Assembly: GCF_000010725.1 (NCBI RefSeq)
Contig: NC_013854.1
Location: 2,571,001 to 2,635,000, forward strand
DNA: 64,000 nucleotides
Direction: 5' to 3'
Origin: Azospirillum sp. B510
Lineage (GTDB): Bacteria > Pseudomonadota > Alphaproteobacteria > Azospirillales > Azospirillaceae
In this document: positions 46,463 to 56,887 of the stretch, one piece after another
Position numbering within the stretch: position 1 is the stretch's first letter
Layout: each line of letters opens with the position of its first letter
Program-made: the position numbers and the translations under genes
The notes under the pieces: generated by a model
The model's input: the letters and a program-made list of their open reading frames with translations, nothing else
The model's database searches: none
Told to the model about the DNA's origin: nothing

Positions 46463-48472
46463 ATGAGCCTTTTCAGTCGCTTTTCCGTTGGAGCCAAGAT
46501 CACGGCGGCCAGCGCCGGCATCCTGGTGTTCCTGGTGCTGGTCGGCGGCATCGGCGTGGCTGCCCTGTCGGAGGCGGGCGGAGCCGTGGACACCTACCGG
46601 CGGCTCGGCCGGCAGACCAACGAGCTGGGACGCGTCCAGGCGCTGATGCTGGAGATGCGGCAGAAGGCAACCCGGTTCCTGCTGACGGGTGATCCCGATG
46701 TCGGCGCTTCCGTCCGCCGCACCGCGGAGGAGGCGGCCCGGACCATCGGCAGGGCTCGCACCCTGTTCACCGATGCCGCGATGCTCAAGACCGCGGACCA
46801 TATGGCGCAGGAGATCGCCCAGTATCAGGAAGCCTTCACCGCGATCATGGAGTTGCAGGCCCAGCGGAGCAAGGCGATCGCCGAACTGGACGAGATCGGG
46901 CCGCGACTGGAAAGCGCGCTCGACGGCATCATGGACAGCGCCAGCGCCGCCGGCGACACCGATGCCGCCTATCTGGCGGGCATGGCGCTGCGCCACATGC
47001 TGTCGGCCCGCATCTCGGCGACGCGCTACAATATCGACGGTTCCCCGGCGCTCGCCAGCCAGACCCGCTCGCAATTCACCGACGCCGCCAGCCGCGGCGG
47101 CGCGATGATGGCGAAGCTGACCGACATGGACCGCCGCAAGATGGCGATGTCCTACACCGCGATGCTGCGCGTCTACATCTCCGGCTTCAACGCCGTGGTC
47201 AAGGCGACGGCCGAACGCGATCGGCTGGTCAACGAGGTGCTGATCCCGGTCGGCGATTCCATCGCCAAGGAGGCCGAACAGCTGACGGAAGCCAGCGTCG
47301 ACAGCCAAAAGAGCCTGGGCCTGGAAACGACCGGCTTCATCGACACGGCGCGCGGCGGGATGATGGTCGCCTCGCTGGTGGCGGTGGTGATGGGGCTGGC
47401 GACGGCTTTGCTGATCGGCCGCGGACTGTCGCGCCCGGTGGTGGCGATGACCGACCGCATGACCCGGCTGGCCGGCGGCGACCGCGGCGTCGACATCCCC
47501 GGGCTGGAGCGTGCCGACGAGATCGGCGGCATGGCGAAGGCTCTGCTGGTCTTCAAGGACAGACTGATCGAAAGCGACCGGCTGGCCGAACTCCAGCGCG
47601 CCGACCATGAGGCGCGGCGCAGCCGCGGCGAGCGTATCGACCGGCTGACCCAGGAGTTCGACCGGCTGGTGCTGGACGCGCTCGGCCGGGTGTCGGCGGC
47701 GGCGACCCAGCTTCAGGCCACGGCGCAGACGATGTCGGCCAACGCGGAGCAGACCACCCGCCAGGCCGACGCCGTCGCCAGCGCCTCCCATGAGGCGACC
47801 GGCAATGTGGAGACGGTGGCCGCCGCGACCGAGGAGCTGACCGCGTCGATCTCCGGAATCGGCCGGCAGGTGGCGGAAAGCACCCGCATCGCCGGGCAGG
47901 CGGTGGCCACGGCCGAGAAGACCGACGGCACAGTGCGCGGGCTGGTCGATGCCGCCCAGCGCATCGGCGAGGTCGTCCAGCTGATCACCGACATCGCCAG
48001 CCAGACCAACCTGCTGGCCTTGAACGCCACCATCGAAGCCGCCCGTGCGGGGGAGGCGGGCAAGGGCTTCGCCGTGGTGGCGTCGGAGGTGAAGAACCTC
48101 GCCAACCAGACCGCCAAGGCGACGGAGGAGATCGGCAACCAGATCGGCGGCATCCAGGAGATCAGCCGGCAGGCCGCCGGCGCCATCGCCGAGATCGGCC
48201 GGGTGATCGCGGAGATCAACCATATCTCGACCACCATCGCCGCGGCGGTCGAGGAGCAGGGAGCGGCCACCAGGGAGATCAGCCGCAACGTCCAGCAGGC
48301 GGCGCGCGGAACGCAGCAGGTATCCGGCACTATCGCCGGCGTGACGGAGGCCGCCGCCTCCGCCGGCGACGCCTCGCGCGAGGTGCTGACCGCCGCGGAC
48401 GGGCTGAACCACGAGGCGACCGACCTGCGCGGCTTCGTGTCGCGCTTCCTGGCCGATATGCGGGCGGCGTAA
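46463..48472 (+). CDS. Methyl-accepting chemotaxis protein
   Basis: A 669-residue receptor. TM1 (residues 12-35) is followed by a helical periplasmic sensor (about 40-290, CHASE3-like, with [18 protein letters not shown]), TM2 ([20 protein letters not shown]), HAMP ([10 protein letters not shown] to [15 protein letters not shown]), then a long signalling coil. The CheA/CheW-contacting hairpin tip is [23 protein letters not shown] 46463 (MSLFSRFSV) is chosen with GGAGG 9 nt upstream. The ligand is unknown. It does not end in a CheR-docking pentapeptide. Confidence 0.92.
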   Translation: MSLFSRFSVGAKITAASAGILVFLVLVGGIGVAALSEAGGAVDTYRRLGRQTNELGRVQALMLEMRQKATRFLLTGDPDVGASVRRTAEEAARTIGRARTLFTDAAMLKTADHMAQEIAQYQEAFTAIMELQAQRSKAIAELDEIGPRLESALDGIMDSASAAGDTDAAYLAGMALRHMLSARISATRYNIDGSPALASQTRSQFTDAASRGGAMMAKLTDMDRRKMAMSYTAMLRVYISGFNAVVKATAERDRLVNEVLIPVGDSIAKEAEQLTEASVDSQKSLGLETTGFIDTARGGMMVASLVAVVMGLATALLIGRGLSRPVVAMTDRMTRLAGGDRGVDIPGLERADEIGGMAKALLVFKDRLIESDRLAELQRADHEARRSRGERIDRLTQEFDRLVLDALGRVSAAATQLQATAQTMSANAEQTTRQADAVASASHEATGNVETVAAATEELTASISGIGRQVAESTRIAGQAVATAEKTDGTVRGLVDAAQRIGEVVQLITDIASQTNLLALNATIEAARAGEAGKGFAVVASEVKNLANQTAKATEEIGNQIGGIQEISRQAAGAIAEIGRVIAEINHISTTIAAAVEEQGAATREISRNVQQAARGTQQVSGTIAGVTEAAASAGDASREVLTAADGLNHEATDLRGFVSRFLADMRAA

Positions 48473-48644
48473 GAAACGGCATCGATTCCGGATGCTGTAA
48501 CACCAGTTGCGGCGCTGGCGGGATCCAAACGGACCGGATCTTGCCGGTGCCGGTTCAACGCCGGCTTTGTCGCCGGACAGCCCCACCCCTTCGCATGGCT
48601 ACATTCCCCTTGCGCCGGGCCGCCCCCTTGGGCACATAGGCGCC

Positions 48645-49307
48645 ATGATCCTGACCCCCATCGCCATTGACGACATGCCGAAGGCCATCGCCGCCTTCGA
48701 CGCCCATCTGGACGGCCATGCCCAGGCGCGGGCCGCCTTCCGCCGGATCGCCGCGACCTGGCCGGTACGGCCGGAGGATGAGCCCGGCGGCGGCGTCGAT
48801 ACCGCGGCCCATCGGGCCGAGGCGGTGCGGCTGGCCCATGCCCATGGCATCGACACGCTGGACGAGCCGCCCAGCCGTTCCTTCATGTGGGACGGCAGGG
48901 TGATCCGCACCGATGTCGAGGCGACGGTGATCGTGCATGAGGTGGCGCACTGGCTGTGCGCGGCGCCGGAACGGCGGCCCCTGATCGACTACGGCCTCGG
49001 CCCCGGCCCGGAGACCACCGCGCGCAAGGAGGCCCGCGCCGACAAGCGCCTGTGCTTCGAGGACTGCATGCATGAGGAACAGCAGACCTCGCTGCTCGGC
49101 GTGCTGTGGGAGGTCGAACTGGGCCAGCCGGGAATCCTGGCCTTCCTGGAACAGAACTGGATGGAGCATTGGGAACGGCCGAGCACCGCCGCCTTCTTCA
49201 TCCGCCATGCCGAGGAGCTGTTCAGCCGCGGCCTGATCGACGCCGACGGCCGCCCGACGACCGCGCGGCCCTGGGCGGATGCACGGCACCGGGTGCTCGC
49301 GGCGTGA
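48645..49307 (+). CDS. EpmC-like (elongation factor P hydroxylase-type) protein
   Basis: A 220-residue protein. The central block VIVHEVAHWLCAAPERRPLIDYG followed by an acidic FEDCMHEEQQTSLLG segment resembles EpmC/YfcM (HE.AHW..AG..RR..DFGYWY, FE.VE..PQAL), with the H-E-x-x-H metal-binding pair and a downstream acidic group. EpmC hydroxylates the lysylated lysine of EF-P in gammaproteobacteria. No epmA, epmB or efp gene is nearby, so the assignment is family-level only. A generic HExxH metalloprotease is the alternative. Start ATG 48645. Confidence 0.6.
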   Translation: MILTPIAIDDMPKAIAAFDAHLDGHAQARAAFRRIAATWPVRPEDEPGGGVDTAAHRAEAVRLAHAHGIDTLDEPPSRSFMWDGRVIRTDVEATVIVHEVAHWLCAAPERRPLIDYGLGPGPETTARKEARADKRLCFEDCMHEEQQTSLLGVLWEVELGQPGILAFLEQNWMEHWERPSTAAFFIRHAEELFSRGLIDADGRPTTARPWADARHRVLAA

Positions 49308-49367
49308 TAGGCGGTGAGAGGGCGGCGTTCATGCCCCCTCCCGGCGGATCTTCCGTCCGATGAATGG

Positions 49368-49407
49368 AAACGCCCGTCCCTGCACCGCACGGGGACGGGC
49401 GTTTTTC
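49368..49407. terminator. Bidirectional intrinsic terminator
   Basis: A 13-bp perfect stem (49368-49380 with 49392-49404) is flanked by AAA on the left and five Ts on the right (49401-49406). It lies between the convergent EpmC-like and chemoreceptor genes. Confidence 0.85.
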
Positions 49408-49432
49408 CTTCAGCCCGCCTTTCGGCCCGCCC

Positions 49433-51130
49433 TCACGCCGCGGTGATGCGGGCGATGAAGGCTTCGATCTCGTCGTCGAGGCGGTTGAAACTGCGCGACA
49501 GCTCCTCCGTCGTGGTCTGAACCGAACCGGCGGAATGGCCGGTGGTCTCGGCGGCCTGCTGGACCAGACGCATCTCCTGCATCACCGCCATGGTGTCGAC
49601 GGCGGCGCGCTGCGACCGTTCGCTGATGTCGCGGGTGGCGGCATCCTGCTCCTCCACCGCGGCGGCGACGGTGCCCAGCGACTCGTCGACCTGACGGATG
49701 GTGCCGACGATGGCGCGGATGGCGCCGACCGCCGCATGGGTGGCGGCCTGAACGGCGGCGATCTCGGTGCCGATCTCCTCCGTCGCCTTGGCGGTCTGGT
49801 TGGCCAGGCTCTTCACCTCCTGCGCCACCACGGCGAAGCCCTTGCCCGCCTCACCCGCGCGGGCGGCTTCGATGGTGGCGTTCAGCGCCAGCAGATTGGT
49901 CTGTCCGGCGATCGACTGGATCAGCCCGACGACCTCCTCGATCTTGCGGCTGGCCTCGCTCAACCCCTGGACGATGCCGTCGGTGCGGCCGGCCTCCTCC
50001 ACCGCGCCGCGGGCGAGCTGCGCCGACTGGCTGATGGAGCGGGTGATCTCGTCGATCGAGGCGCGGAGCTGTTCAGCGCCGGCCGCCACGCTTTCGACCT
50101 CGCTGGTCGCCTCCTGCACGGAATGGGCGACGCTGTCGCTGTGGTGGCTGGTCTGCTTGGCATTGTCGAGCATCGAGTTGGCTTCGTTGCGCATCGAACT
50201 CGCCGACCGCACCACCTCGCCGACCATCGCCTTGACCGAAGCCTCCAGGTCGGTGGCGAGCGCCGCCATCGCTTGGCGCCGCTCCTGTTCGTTGCGCAGG
50301 CGCATCGCCTCCTGCTCGCGCGACAGTTCCTGCACGCGGACGGCGTTTTCCTTGAAGACCAGCACCGCACGGGCCATCTGGCCGATCTCGTCGCCACGGT
50401 CGGCCGCCGGGATGTCCATCTCCAGATTGCCGCGCGCCAGCCGCTCCATCATATCGGTCAGACGCACGATCGGGCGGGCGATGTTCATGCCGATGAACAG
50501 GGCGACGCCGACCGTCACCAGCAGCGCGGCGCCCGCCACGACCATGAAGGCCTCGGTCGTGCGGTCGACCGACTGGTTGACCGTGGCGTAGGCATCGGTC
50601 GAGACCTTGCGCTTGTAGGTCAGATAATCGCGGCTGGTGCCCTGCAACCGGGTATAGGCGGACTGGACCTCCTGCAGGAAATCGAGCGGGTCGACGCCCA
50701 TCTTCAGCAGGTCGAGGAAACTTCCCACCTTGGCCAGATATGTCGCGGCATCGCCGCCGAACCGTTCGAAGAATTTCGCCTCCTCGTCGGTGTCGGCCGG
50801 GGCGCCCTTCAGCGCGTCCGACTGCGTCTTCAGCTTGTCGAGCTGGCCGGTGAGCGCCTTCATCTCCTCTTCCACCGCCTTCGGCGAGGCGTTGGCGCCA
50901 CTGAGGATCACGGTCCGGTACATGCCGGCATGGGCCACCGTCAGGGTATCGGTCAGTCCCTGGATTTCCGCCTCACGGGTGAAGGAGCGGTTGAACAGGG
51001 CGTCGAGCAGGCCCGATTGCTGGGTGATCGCCGACCACCCGAGCCCCGCGATCACCAGCATGCCGATGATCGCCGTCGTCGCCGGAATGGCCATCTTGAC
51101 GGGAATGTGGAAGTTGTTGAGGAGGGTCAT
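49433..51130 (-). CDS. Methyl-accepting chemotaxis protein
   Basis: A 565-residue receptor: TM1 ([18 protein letters not shown]), a four-helix periplasmic domain (about 35-185, TarH/4HB type), TM2 ([19 protein letters not shown]), HAMP ([14 protein letters not shown] to [13 protein letters not shown]), and the signalling tip [21 protein letters not shown] second-half coil contains [18 protein letters not shown]. The cytoplasmic part is close to that of the receptor at 46463-48472, while the sensor differs. ATG 51130. Confidence 0.92.
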   Translation of the reverse strand: MTLLNNFHIPVKMAIPATTAIIGMLVIAGLGWSAITQQSGLLDALFNRSFTREAEIQGLTDTLTVAHAGMYRTVILSGANASPKAVEEEMKALTGQLDKLKTQSDALKGAPADTDEEAKFFERFGGDAATYLAKVGSFLDLLKMGVDPLDFLQEVQSAYTRLQGTSRDYLTYKRKVSTDAYATVNQSVDRTTEAFMVVAGAALLVTVGVALFIGMNIARPIVRLTDMMERLARGNLEMDIPAADRGDEIGQMARAVLVFKENAVRVQELSREQEAMRLRNEQERRQAMAALATDLEASVKAMVGEVVRSASSMRNEANSMLDNAKQTSHHSDSVAHSVQEATSEVESVAAGAEQLRASIDEITRSISQSAQLARGAVEEAGRTDGIVQGLSEASRKIEEVVGLIQSIAGQTNLLALNATIEAARAGEAGKGFAVVAQEVKSLANQTAKATEEIGTEIAAVQAATHAAVGAIRAIVGTIRQVDESLGTVAAAVEEQDAATRDISERSQRAAVDTMAVMQEMRLVQQAAETTGHSAGSVQTTTEELSRSFNRLDDEIEAFIARITAA

Positions 51131-51741
51131 GGGGCACCTGCGTTGGCCGGCGGTCCGTGGCGCGGGCCATCCGGTATGGCATTGGGGCGGTGGGCAAGGA
51201 GGCGAAGGAACTTGCGGGCGCCGCTCCCCGGATCGTCTTCGGGGCGGAACAGCCTGCCCTGCCAGCGGCCCGCTTCGAAACGGCTGGGCGATCGCCGCCC
51301 CCCTTCGAACGGAAAGCCCATCGCAATGATGGATTGTCGCATTTCTTCAAGGCACTTCGATCCGACCCACTCCCGTCGGAATTTCTTCATAGACGAAGGG
51401 TAAGGACTCTTTGTCATACTATGATATGTCGCTTCTGATACCGTCACGGAGCTTCCGGAAGCATGACCGGCCACCCCCCGCCATGATGGCGACAACCACT
51501 CTATTTTCGCGCTTATCCCTTCCAAGGAACACCTTTAGAGACACAAAGATGCTTTATCCTTCATATAATTAGAGGCTAACAAAAATATATTCCCCCATCA
51601 ATGGCGGTCTGGCCAGACATACTGCCGCATAAGATTGTTGCGGCCCCAGCTACTCCCGCAACCCAGCGGGTGGTGACGACAAATAAATTCTCCGCAGTTT
51701 CAAGACTATATGTGGGAGCGCCCCGGAATTCCGGCCGAGTC
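51131..51741. other. Intergenic region upstream of the second chemoreceptor
   Basis: This 611-bp gap has coding-like GC content only near 51131-51330, but no frame there has family features. About 51380-51720 is AT-rich and probably holds the chemoreceptor promoter (minus strand) and the end of the AEC transcription unit. A short palindrome TCATACTATGA lies at 51414-51424. Nothing else is recognisable. Confidence 0.45.
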
Positions 51742-52701
51742 TCATCCGGCGGACGACACCATGAAGGCTATGGAGATCGATACCGGGGACAGCAGGGTGG
51801 AGATCAGCAGCGACATCGACACCACCTCCCTCCCGGCATTGTATCGCTCGGCGAACACATAGGCGTTGATGCCGATGGGCAGGGCGGCGGCGGTCACCGC
51901 CGGGGCCACCCACAGCGGCGGCAGGCCGAAGACCTGGGTCGCCAGCAGCCAGGTCAGCAGCGGGTGCAGCCCCGTCTTCAGCAAGGCCACCACCGTTGCC
52001 GGCAGCACCGCCCCCGACGCCGGGCTAAGCGCCAGCGACGCGCCAAGGGTGAAACAGGCGCAGGGAAGCACCGTCTGCGCCATCAAGGTGAAACTCTTCA
52101 TCACCATCGGCGCTATCGGCAGATGGGTGAGGTTGGCGGCAAGCCCCAGAATGACCGACACCACCAGCGGGCTGCTCAGGGTCGCCTTGGCCGCCCCCAG
52201 GGTCGCCCGCAGCGGGGTCGCCTGCGTGGAACGCCCGGACCGTCCGCCGCGCGCCGACCGCTGGGTTTCCGCCAGCATGGTCGCCGAGGTGAACAGCAGG
52301 GGCGACTGGAAGACGATCAGCAGCATCACCGGCACGGCCACGGTCGGCCCGTAAGCCTCCATGATGATGGGCGAGCCGAGCAGCGCGATGTTGGAAAAGG
52401 AGCTGGCGAGACCGATGGGGGCGATCTGCTCCCGCCGGCCCGCCATCCGCATCCACAGCCCGGCTACCAGGAAGACCCCGACGGCGGCGATGTAGAAGGA
52501 CCCCAGCACCGCCCATTCCAACGGGTCTGGAATATCCGCCCGCGCCATGTTGGAGAACAGCAGCGCCGGCAATGCATAGATGCCGAGGAAACGGGAAAGC
52601 CCCTGGACCATCGCGGTGCTGAATCCGCGGTAGCGCGCCGCCCAGAAGCCGAGGGCGATCAGGCCGAACATCGGCAGGACGATCTGGAAAATCAGCGACA
52701 T
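51742..52701 (-). CDS. AEC-family transporter
   Basis: A 319-residue membrane protein with about 10 helices in the two-repeat AEC (auxin efflux carrier/MdcF) layout: QIVLPMFGLIALGFWAARY, LGIYALPALLFSNMA, SSFSNIALLGSPIIM, and LPIGINAYVFAERY near the C-terminus. Bacterial members export or import small carboxylates such as malonate or malate. It lies 63 bp downstream of an RraA-family gene on the same strand, which suggests the cargo is a keto- or hydroxy-acid related to that enzyme. Confidence 0.88.
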   Translation of the reverse strand: MSLIFQIVLPMFGLIALGFWAARYRGFSTAMVQGLSRFLGIYALPALLFSNMARADIPDPLEWAVLGSFYIAAVGVFLVAGLWMRMAGRREQIAPIGLASSFSNIALLGSPIIMEAYGPTVAVPVMLLIVFQSPLLFTSATMLAETQRSARGGRSGRSTQATPLRATLGAAKATLSSPLVVSVILGLAANLTHLPIAPMVMKSFTLMAQTVLPCACFTLGASLALSPASGAVLPATVVALLKTGLHPLLTWLLATQVFGLPPLWVAPAVTAAALPIGINAYVFAERYNAGREVVSMSLLISTLLSPVSISIAFMVSSAG

Positions 52702-52764
52702 GGACGCGGTACCATGGAAGCGGGACGGCCGGCGATGCGGAGGATTTCCTCGACACCGTCCCGC

Positions 52765-53433
52765 TCAATCGACGGGAACGATCTCCAGCGGGGGAACACC
52801 CAGCACCTCGACCAGAGTGGCGCCGGCTTCGATCCGCTCGGTCCACTGGCGCTCGCGCTCCAACAGGGCCAGGCTCTGCGCCAGGGCGGCCTCGGCGAAG
52901 GCCAGCGGCACGACCACCACGCCATCCTCGTCGCCCAGGATCAGATCGCCCGGATTGACCGGCACGCCGCCGATGGCGGCGGTGACGTCCATCTTGCCAC
53001 CGAAATTCTTGTGCGGACCACGGGCCACGGCACCCTTGGCGAAGACCGGCATGCCCAACCCGCGGATCTCGTGCAGGTCGCGAACGGAGCCATCGACCAC
53101 CAATCCGCCCAGCGCGCGCCGCTTGCAGCAACGCACCACCCATTCGCCGGCCAGCGCCACATCATCGAGGCCACCGCCCGCCACGACCACGACGTCACCC
53201 GGCTCCGCCAGGCTGACGGCGTGATGAACCATGCTGTTGTCGCCGGGCATGGTGACCACGGTGCGGGCCTGACCGCACAGACGCATGCCCGGCACCATCG
53301 GCTTGATGCGCGAATCCATGCTCTGGCACCGGTTCAGCGCGTCGGAGGCGACGCTGCTGGGTACCGACGACCATTTGGCGAGGGTGTCGGTCGAGAGCCG
53401 CGGATAGGTGACGAGATAGCGCTGCATGGCCAT
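52765..53433 (-). CDS. RraA-family protein (aldolase-type)
   Basis: A 222-residue RraA-fold protein. The signature VVDGSVRDLHEIRGLGMPVFAKG contains the Arg-Asp pair that binds metal and pyruvate in 4-hydroxy-4-methyl-2-oxoglutarate/4-carboxy-4-hydroxy-2-oxoadipate aldolases. Other conserved stretches are VASDALNRCQSMDSRIKPM, MPGDNSMVHHAV and PGDLILGDEDGVVVVP. It is therefore more likely an aldolase or oxaloacetate decarboxylase than the RNase E inhibitor. GAAAGGA precedes ATG 53433. First gene of a pair with the AEC transporter. Confidence 0.85.
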   Translation of the reverse strand: MAMQRYLVTYPRLSTDTLAKWSSVPSSVASDALNRCQSMDSRIKPMVPGMRLCGQARTVVTMPGDNSMVHHAVSLAEPGDVVVVAGGGLDDVALAGEWVVRCCKRRALGGLVVDGSVRDLHEIRGLGMPVFAKGAVARGPHKNFGGKMDVTAAIGGVPVNPGDLILGDEDGVVVVPLAFAEAALAQSLALLERERQWTERIEAGATLVEVLGVPPLEIVPVD

Positions 53434-54192
53434 GGCAGGTTCCTTTCTTCATATCCGGATCGAGGTGGCGGATGGCGGGTATGGCGGTCGTCTATCCCTT
53501 CCTGCGAGGCGGGCGGATGCGGTGCCGGCGCGGAACCGGGGAGGCGTCCCGCGTCCAGCCCCCGATCGCCCGCTCCCCCGATCGCCTGCCCGGAGATCGA
53601 CGAGATGCATGCGGATGCCGACGTCGGAACGTCCAAACCCGAGAATGTGCACCGAAGCTTCATCGCTCTTCCGGCGCCATGCGGCGTCAATCACAACCGT
53701 TGGAGACTTCTTCCTTACTTATTTAGAGTTTGAAGTGTACCCGCTTGGGTTGGGAGACGCAAGGAGGTTGACAATCTGTAAATACCGCACAGAAAATTTC
53801 CCGCTCCCTTGCGGGTTGTCACAAAGACATCCATCAATAAGCTTGGAAATTACAGGAAGCCGTGAATTGCCTTTAAAGCCGGCTGGAACTGTGGCACCGC
53901 TTGATTGACAGCGTTAAAATCCGATTAAATCAAAAGATCATTCAACCGGATTCATCACCCACATTTGTATGGCGCCTGGGGATCGGCCCATTAAAACGCA
54001 AAGATGCGTGCATAAATTGCAGAGGTCATTTTGACGCCCCCCGGACCCGATCCGGCAGAGATCGAACGATAAGGCCAGGCGGCGAGACGTAAGCGGAGTG
54101 ACCGGAGCGAAGACGCTTGAAATGCGAAAGGCCGGCACCCGAAGGTCCGGCCTTTTGAGATCGCATTCTCCAGCGCCAGCGCTGGACCAAAT
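53434..54192. other. Long intergenic region with AT-rich core
   Basis: No gene can be supported here; the plus-strand ORF spanning 53426-53908 has poor codon use and no family features. From about 53700 to 54010 the DNA is far more AT-rich than the rest of the window and includes a TTGACA hexamer at 53768. A GC-rich inverted terminator-like element lies at 54127-54156. The AT-rich part may be horizontally acquired remnant or a regulatory region; it does not resemble an IS end. Confidence 0.5.
54127..54156. terminator. Intrinsic terminator downstream of tRNA-Gly
   Basis: Arms AAAGGCCGG (54127-54135) and CCGGCCTTT (54147-54155) enclose an 11-nt loop. Read on the minus strand it ends in TTT after the stem, and on the plus strand in TTTT. 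Its location 37 bp beyond the tRNA 3' end fits tRNA transcript termination. Confidence 0.6.
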
Positions 54193-54267
54193 TGGAGCGG
54201 GCGAAGGGATTCGAACCCTCGACCCCAACCTTGGCAAGGTTGTGCTCTACCCCTGAGCTACGCCCGC
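54193..54267 (-). tRNA. tRNA-Gly (GCC anticodon)
   Basis: On the minus strand the sequence folds as a cloverleaf: acceptor GCGGGCG pairs with CGCCCGC, D-arm GCTCAGGGGTAGAGC, anticodon loop TTGCCAA giving anticodon GCC, and T-arm with GGTTCGAATCC. The CCA end is encoded (54193-54195). It reads GGC and GGU glycine codons. No attachment-site duplication or integrase is seen at its 3' end. Confidence 0.95.
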
Positions 54268-54427
54268 GCTCCGCACCATCGATCGGCAGCTTGTCGGTGC
54301 CGTCCGGCGGTGTGCGGCGGACTATACTCATCGATCGACGCAATGCAAGCGCCTTGTTTCAGTTTTTTTCGCCGACCGGACGATTTTCCCCGCGCCCGGG
54401 AAAAGGGCTCCCGCTACAAGGGCTGAC

Positions 54428-54991
54428 ATGACCATCGGATCCCCCTCCCGTCCCGACCCTTCCCTTCCGGCCCCTGACGCGCCGCTGCCGACCGCGCCGG
54501 ACCAGCTGCTGGCACGGCTCGACGCGCTCGGCATCCGGGCGGTCACGCACAGCCATCCGCCGCTCCACACGGTGGAGGAAAGCAAGGCCCTGCGGGGCGC
54601 GCTGCCGGGCGGCCATTGTAAGAACCTGTTCCTGAAGGACAAGAAGGACCAGCATTGGCTGGTGGTGGCGCTGGAGGATGCCAGGGTCGACCTGAACCGG
54701 CTGGACAAGCTGATCGGATCGGCGCGGCTGTCCTTCGCCTCGGCGGAGCGGCTGTGGCGCTTTCTCGGCATCCGGCCGGGATCGGTCACGCCCTTCGCGC
54801 TGGTCAATGACAGCGAACTCAAGGTGCGCGTCGTCCTGCAAAAGGCGATGATGGAGCATGAGCTGCTGAACTATCATCCGTTGCTGAACGACCGGACGAC
54901 GGCGATCGGGCGCGACGATCTGCTGCGGTTCATCCGCGCCTGCGGCCATGAGCCGGCGGTTGTCGAGTTCGGCCGGGAGGGATCCGGCTGA
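54428..54991 (+). CDS. Prolyl-tRNA editing protein (ProXp/YbaK family)
   Basis: A 187-residue trans-editing deacylase of the PrdX/ProXp-ala type, which removes wrongly attached amino acids (mainly alanine) from tRNA-Pro. Conserved pieces are THSHPPLHTVEESKALRG, CKNLFLKDKKDQHWLVV with the catalytic Lys, RLSFASAERLWRFLGI and GSVTPFALVNDSE. The first 20 proline-rich residues are variable. ATG 54428. Confidence 0.85.
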   Translation: MTIGSPSRPDPSLPAPDAPLPTAPDQLLARLDALGIRAVTHSHPPLHTVEESKALRGALPGGHCKNLFLKDKKDQHWLVVALEDARVDLNRLDKLIGSARLSFASAERLWRFLGIRPGSVTPFALVNDSELKVRVVLQKAMMEHELLNYHPLLNDRTTAIGRDDLLRFIRACGHEPAVVEFGREGSG

Positions 54992-55166
54992 CGCGGAGCC
55001 CGGCCGCCCCGCGGCAGGTCCACGCAATGCTTGCTTGAGCGGCCTGGCGCGCTCACATATGACGGCAACGAACGGATCCGGGCCCGGCAACGGCCGGATC
55101 GGCAACTCCGTGACCCGCCGGGACGTCCGGACGGGTCAGGCATCACCAACGGGACCGAAACACGCC

Positions 55167-56120
55167 ATGTTCTCCATGCCCCCCGCCAAAGGGTCCAAGC
55201 CCGCCGCTCCCGCCACCGCCGGCGCCGCGGACGTCGTCAAGGACAGCAGCGACCGCGACTTCATGGCCGACGTGATCGAGGCATCGCGCGACGTGCCGGT
55301 GATCGTCGATTTCTGGGCGCCCTGGTGCGGCCCCTGCAAGCAGCTGGGTCCGATCATCGAGAAGGTGGTGCGCGCCACCAAGGGCATGGTCCGGCTGGTG
55401 AAGATCGACACCGACGCCAACCCGATGATCGCCTCGCAGCTCCGCGTCCAGTCGATCCCGGCGGTCTACGCCTTCTTCCAGGGCCGTCCGGTCGACGGCT
55501 TCATGGGCGCCCTGCCCGAATCGCAGGTGAAATCCTTCGTCGACAAGCTGGTGGCGCTGGCCAAGCAGGCCGGTGTCGGCGGCGGCGCCGGCGAGTTGCT
55601 GGAGGAGGCCTTCGCCCAGGCCAAGGAGATGATGGAGGGTGGCGACCTTCAGGGCGCGCTCGACCTCTACAGCCAGATCCTACAGGCCGAGCCGGAGAAC
55701 GCCCAGGCCTATGCCGGCATCGTCCGTTGCCTGATCGCCGCCGGCGACCTGGAGAACGCCAAGCAGATGCTGGCCCAGGCCCCGGAATCCATCGCCAAGG
55801 ACAAGGAGCTGGCCAACGTCCGCGCCGCGCTCGACGTGGCGGAGCAGGCGTCCAACGCCGGCCCGATCCCCGAGCTGATGGAGAAGGTCGCCCACGATCC
55901 GAACGACCATGCGTCGCGCTTCGACCTCGCCATGGCGCTGTTCGCCGCCGGCAAGCGCGAGGCCGCGGTGGACGAGCTGCTGGAGATCTTCAAGCGCGAC
56001 CGGACCTGGAACGACGACGGCGCCCGCAAGCAGCTGGTGAAGTTCTTCGAGGCGTTCGGCCAGACCGACCCGCTGACGGTGAAGACCCGCCGCCGCCTGT
56101 CGACCATGATGTTCAGCTGA
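55167..56120 (+). CDS. CnoX-like thioredoxin-TPR co-chaperone
   Basis: A 317-residue protein: a thioredoxin domain (about 25-130) with the redox-active motif FWAPWCGPCKQLGP and the cis-Pro loop SIPAVY, then tetratricopeptide-like helices (about 145-310, with GDLQGALDLYSQILQAEPENAQAY). It belongs to the CnoX/YbbN group, which binds unfolded or oxidised proteins and hands them to chaperonins. Both Cys are kept, unlike E. coli CnoX (SxxC). ATG 55167 (MFSMPPAKG) is preferred; upstream frame is not conserved. Confidence 0.9.
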   Translation: MFSMPPAKGSKPAAPATAGAADVVKDSSDRDFMADVIEASRDVPVIVDFWAPWCGPCKQLGPIIEKVVRATKGMVRLVKIDTDANPMIASQLRVQSIPAVYAFFQGRPVDGFMGALPESQVKSFVDKLVALAKQAGVGGGAGELLEEAFAQAKEMMEGGDLQGALDLYSQILQAEPENAQAYAGIVRCLIAAGDLENAKQMLAQAPESIAKDKELANVRAALDVAEQASNAGPIPELMEKVAHDPNDHASRFDLAMALFAAGKREAAVDELLEIFKRDRTWNDDGARKQLVKFFEAFGQTDPLTVKTRRRLSTMMFS

Positions 56121-56178
56121 GGCTTTTTCCGAAAGCGGGACGGCTGTTCCACCGGCGAAGGGGTTCTATCTGATTGGC

Positions 56179-56859
56179 ATGACCAGAAACGCCGCCAGAA
56201 ACCCCTTCGACCCCGACCCCGACCAGTTGCCGGCGATGCTGCCGGTCTTCCCCTTGGCCGGCGTGCTGCTGCTGCCGCGGGCTCGGTTGCCGCTCAACAT
56301 CTTCGAGCCGCGCTATCTGGCCATGGTCGAGGATGCCATGGCCAGCGGCCGCATGATCGGCATGATCCAGCCGCTCGATCCGGCCGGACGGGAACGCGAC
56401 CCGGCGGTCTACCACTGCGGCTGCGCCGGACGTGTCACCAGCTTCGCCGAGACCGACGACGGCCGCTTCCACATCACCCTGACCGGCGTCGCCCGTTTCG
56501 AGATCGGGCGGGAGGTCGAGGGGATCCACGGCTACCGCCGGGTGGTGCCCGACTGGCGCCCCTTCCACGCAGATCTGGAACCCGAGGCCTGCGGCGACAT
56601 CGACCGCAACCGGCTGGTCGGCGCACTGAAGACCTATTTCCGGGTCCAGCGCCTGTCGGTCGATTGGAAGTCCATCGAAACGACGCTGGACGAGCGGCTG
56701 GTCAATTCCCTGGCGATGATCTGCCCGTTCACCCCCGGCGAGAAACAGGCGCTGCTGGAGGCGCCGACCCTGGCGGAACGTGGGAAGCTCTTGATCGGGC
56801 TGGTCGAGATGGCCATTCTCGACAGCCATGACGGGGACGGCCCGCCGCCCAAGCATTGA
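56179..56859 (+). CDS. Lon N-terminal (LON substrate-binding) domain protein
   Basis: A 226-residue protein consisting of the substrate-recognition domain of Lon without ATPase or protease parts: [33 protein letters not shown] is family-typical, as are GMIQPLDP and [17 protein letters not shown]. Such stand-alone proteins occur widely in alphaproteobacteria next to cnoX and trm112 genes; the function is unknown. It follows the CnoX gene by 58 bp and may be co-transcribed. Confidence 0.9.
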   Translation: MTRNAARNPFDPDPDQLPAMLPVFPLAGVLLLPRARLPLNIFEPRYLAMVEDAMASGRMIGMIQPLDPAGRERDPAVYHCGCAGRVTSFAETDDGRFHITLTGVARFEIGREVEGIHGYRRVVPDWRPFHADLEPEACGDIDRNRLVGALKTYFRVQRLSVDWKSIETTLDERLVNSLAMICPFTPGEKQALLEAPTLAERGKLLIGLVEMAILDSHDGDGPPPKH

Positions 56860-56887
56860 CCCTTTTCCAATCACCGCGAGACACGAG

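Noticed and set aside
53426-53908. 160-codon plus-strand ORF in the intergenic region
   Set aside because: It begins inside the RraA start region and has mixed codon use and no recognisable motif.
54193-54267. tRNA-Gly as an integration site for a genomic island
   Set aside because: No integrase gene and no repeated tRNA 3' segment were seen on either side.
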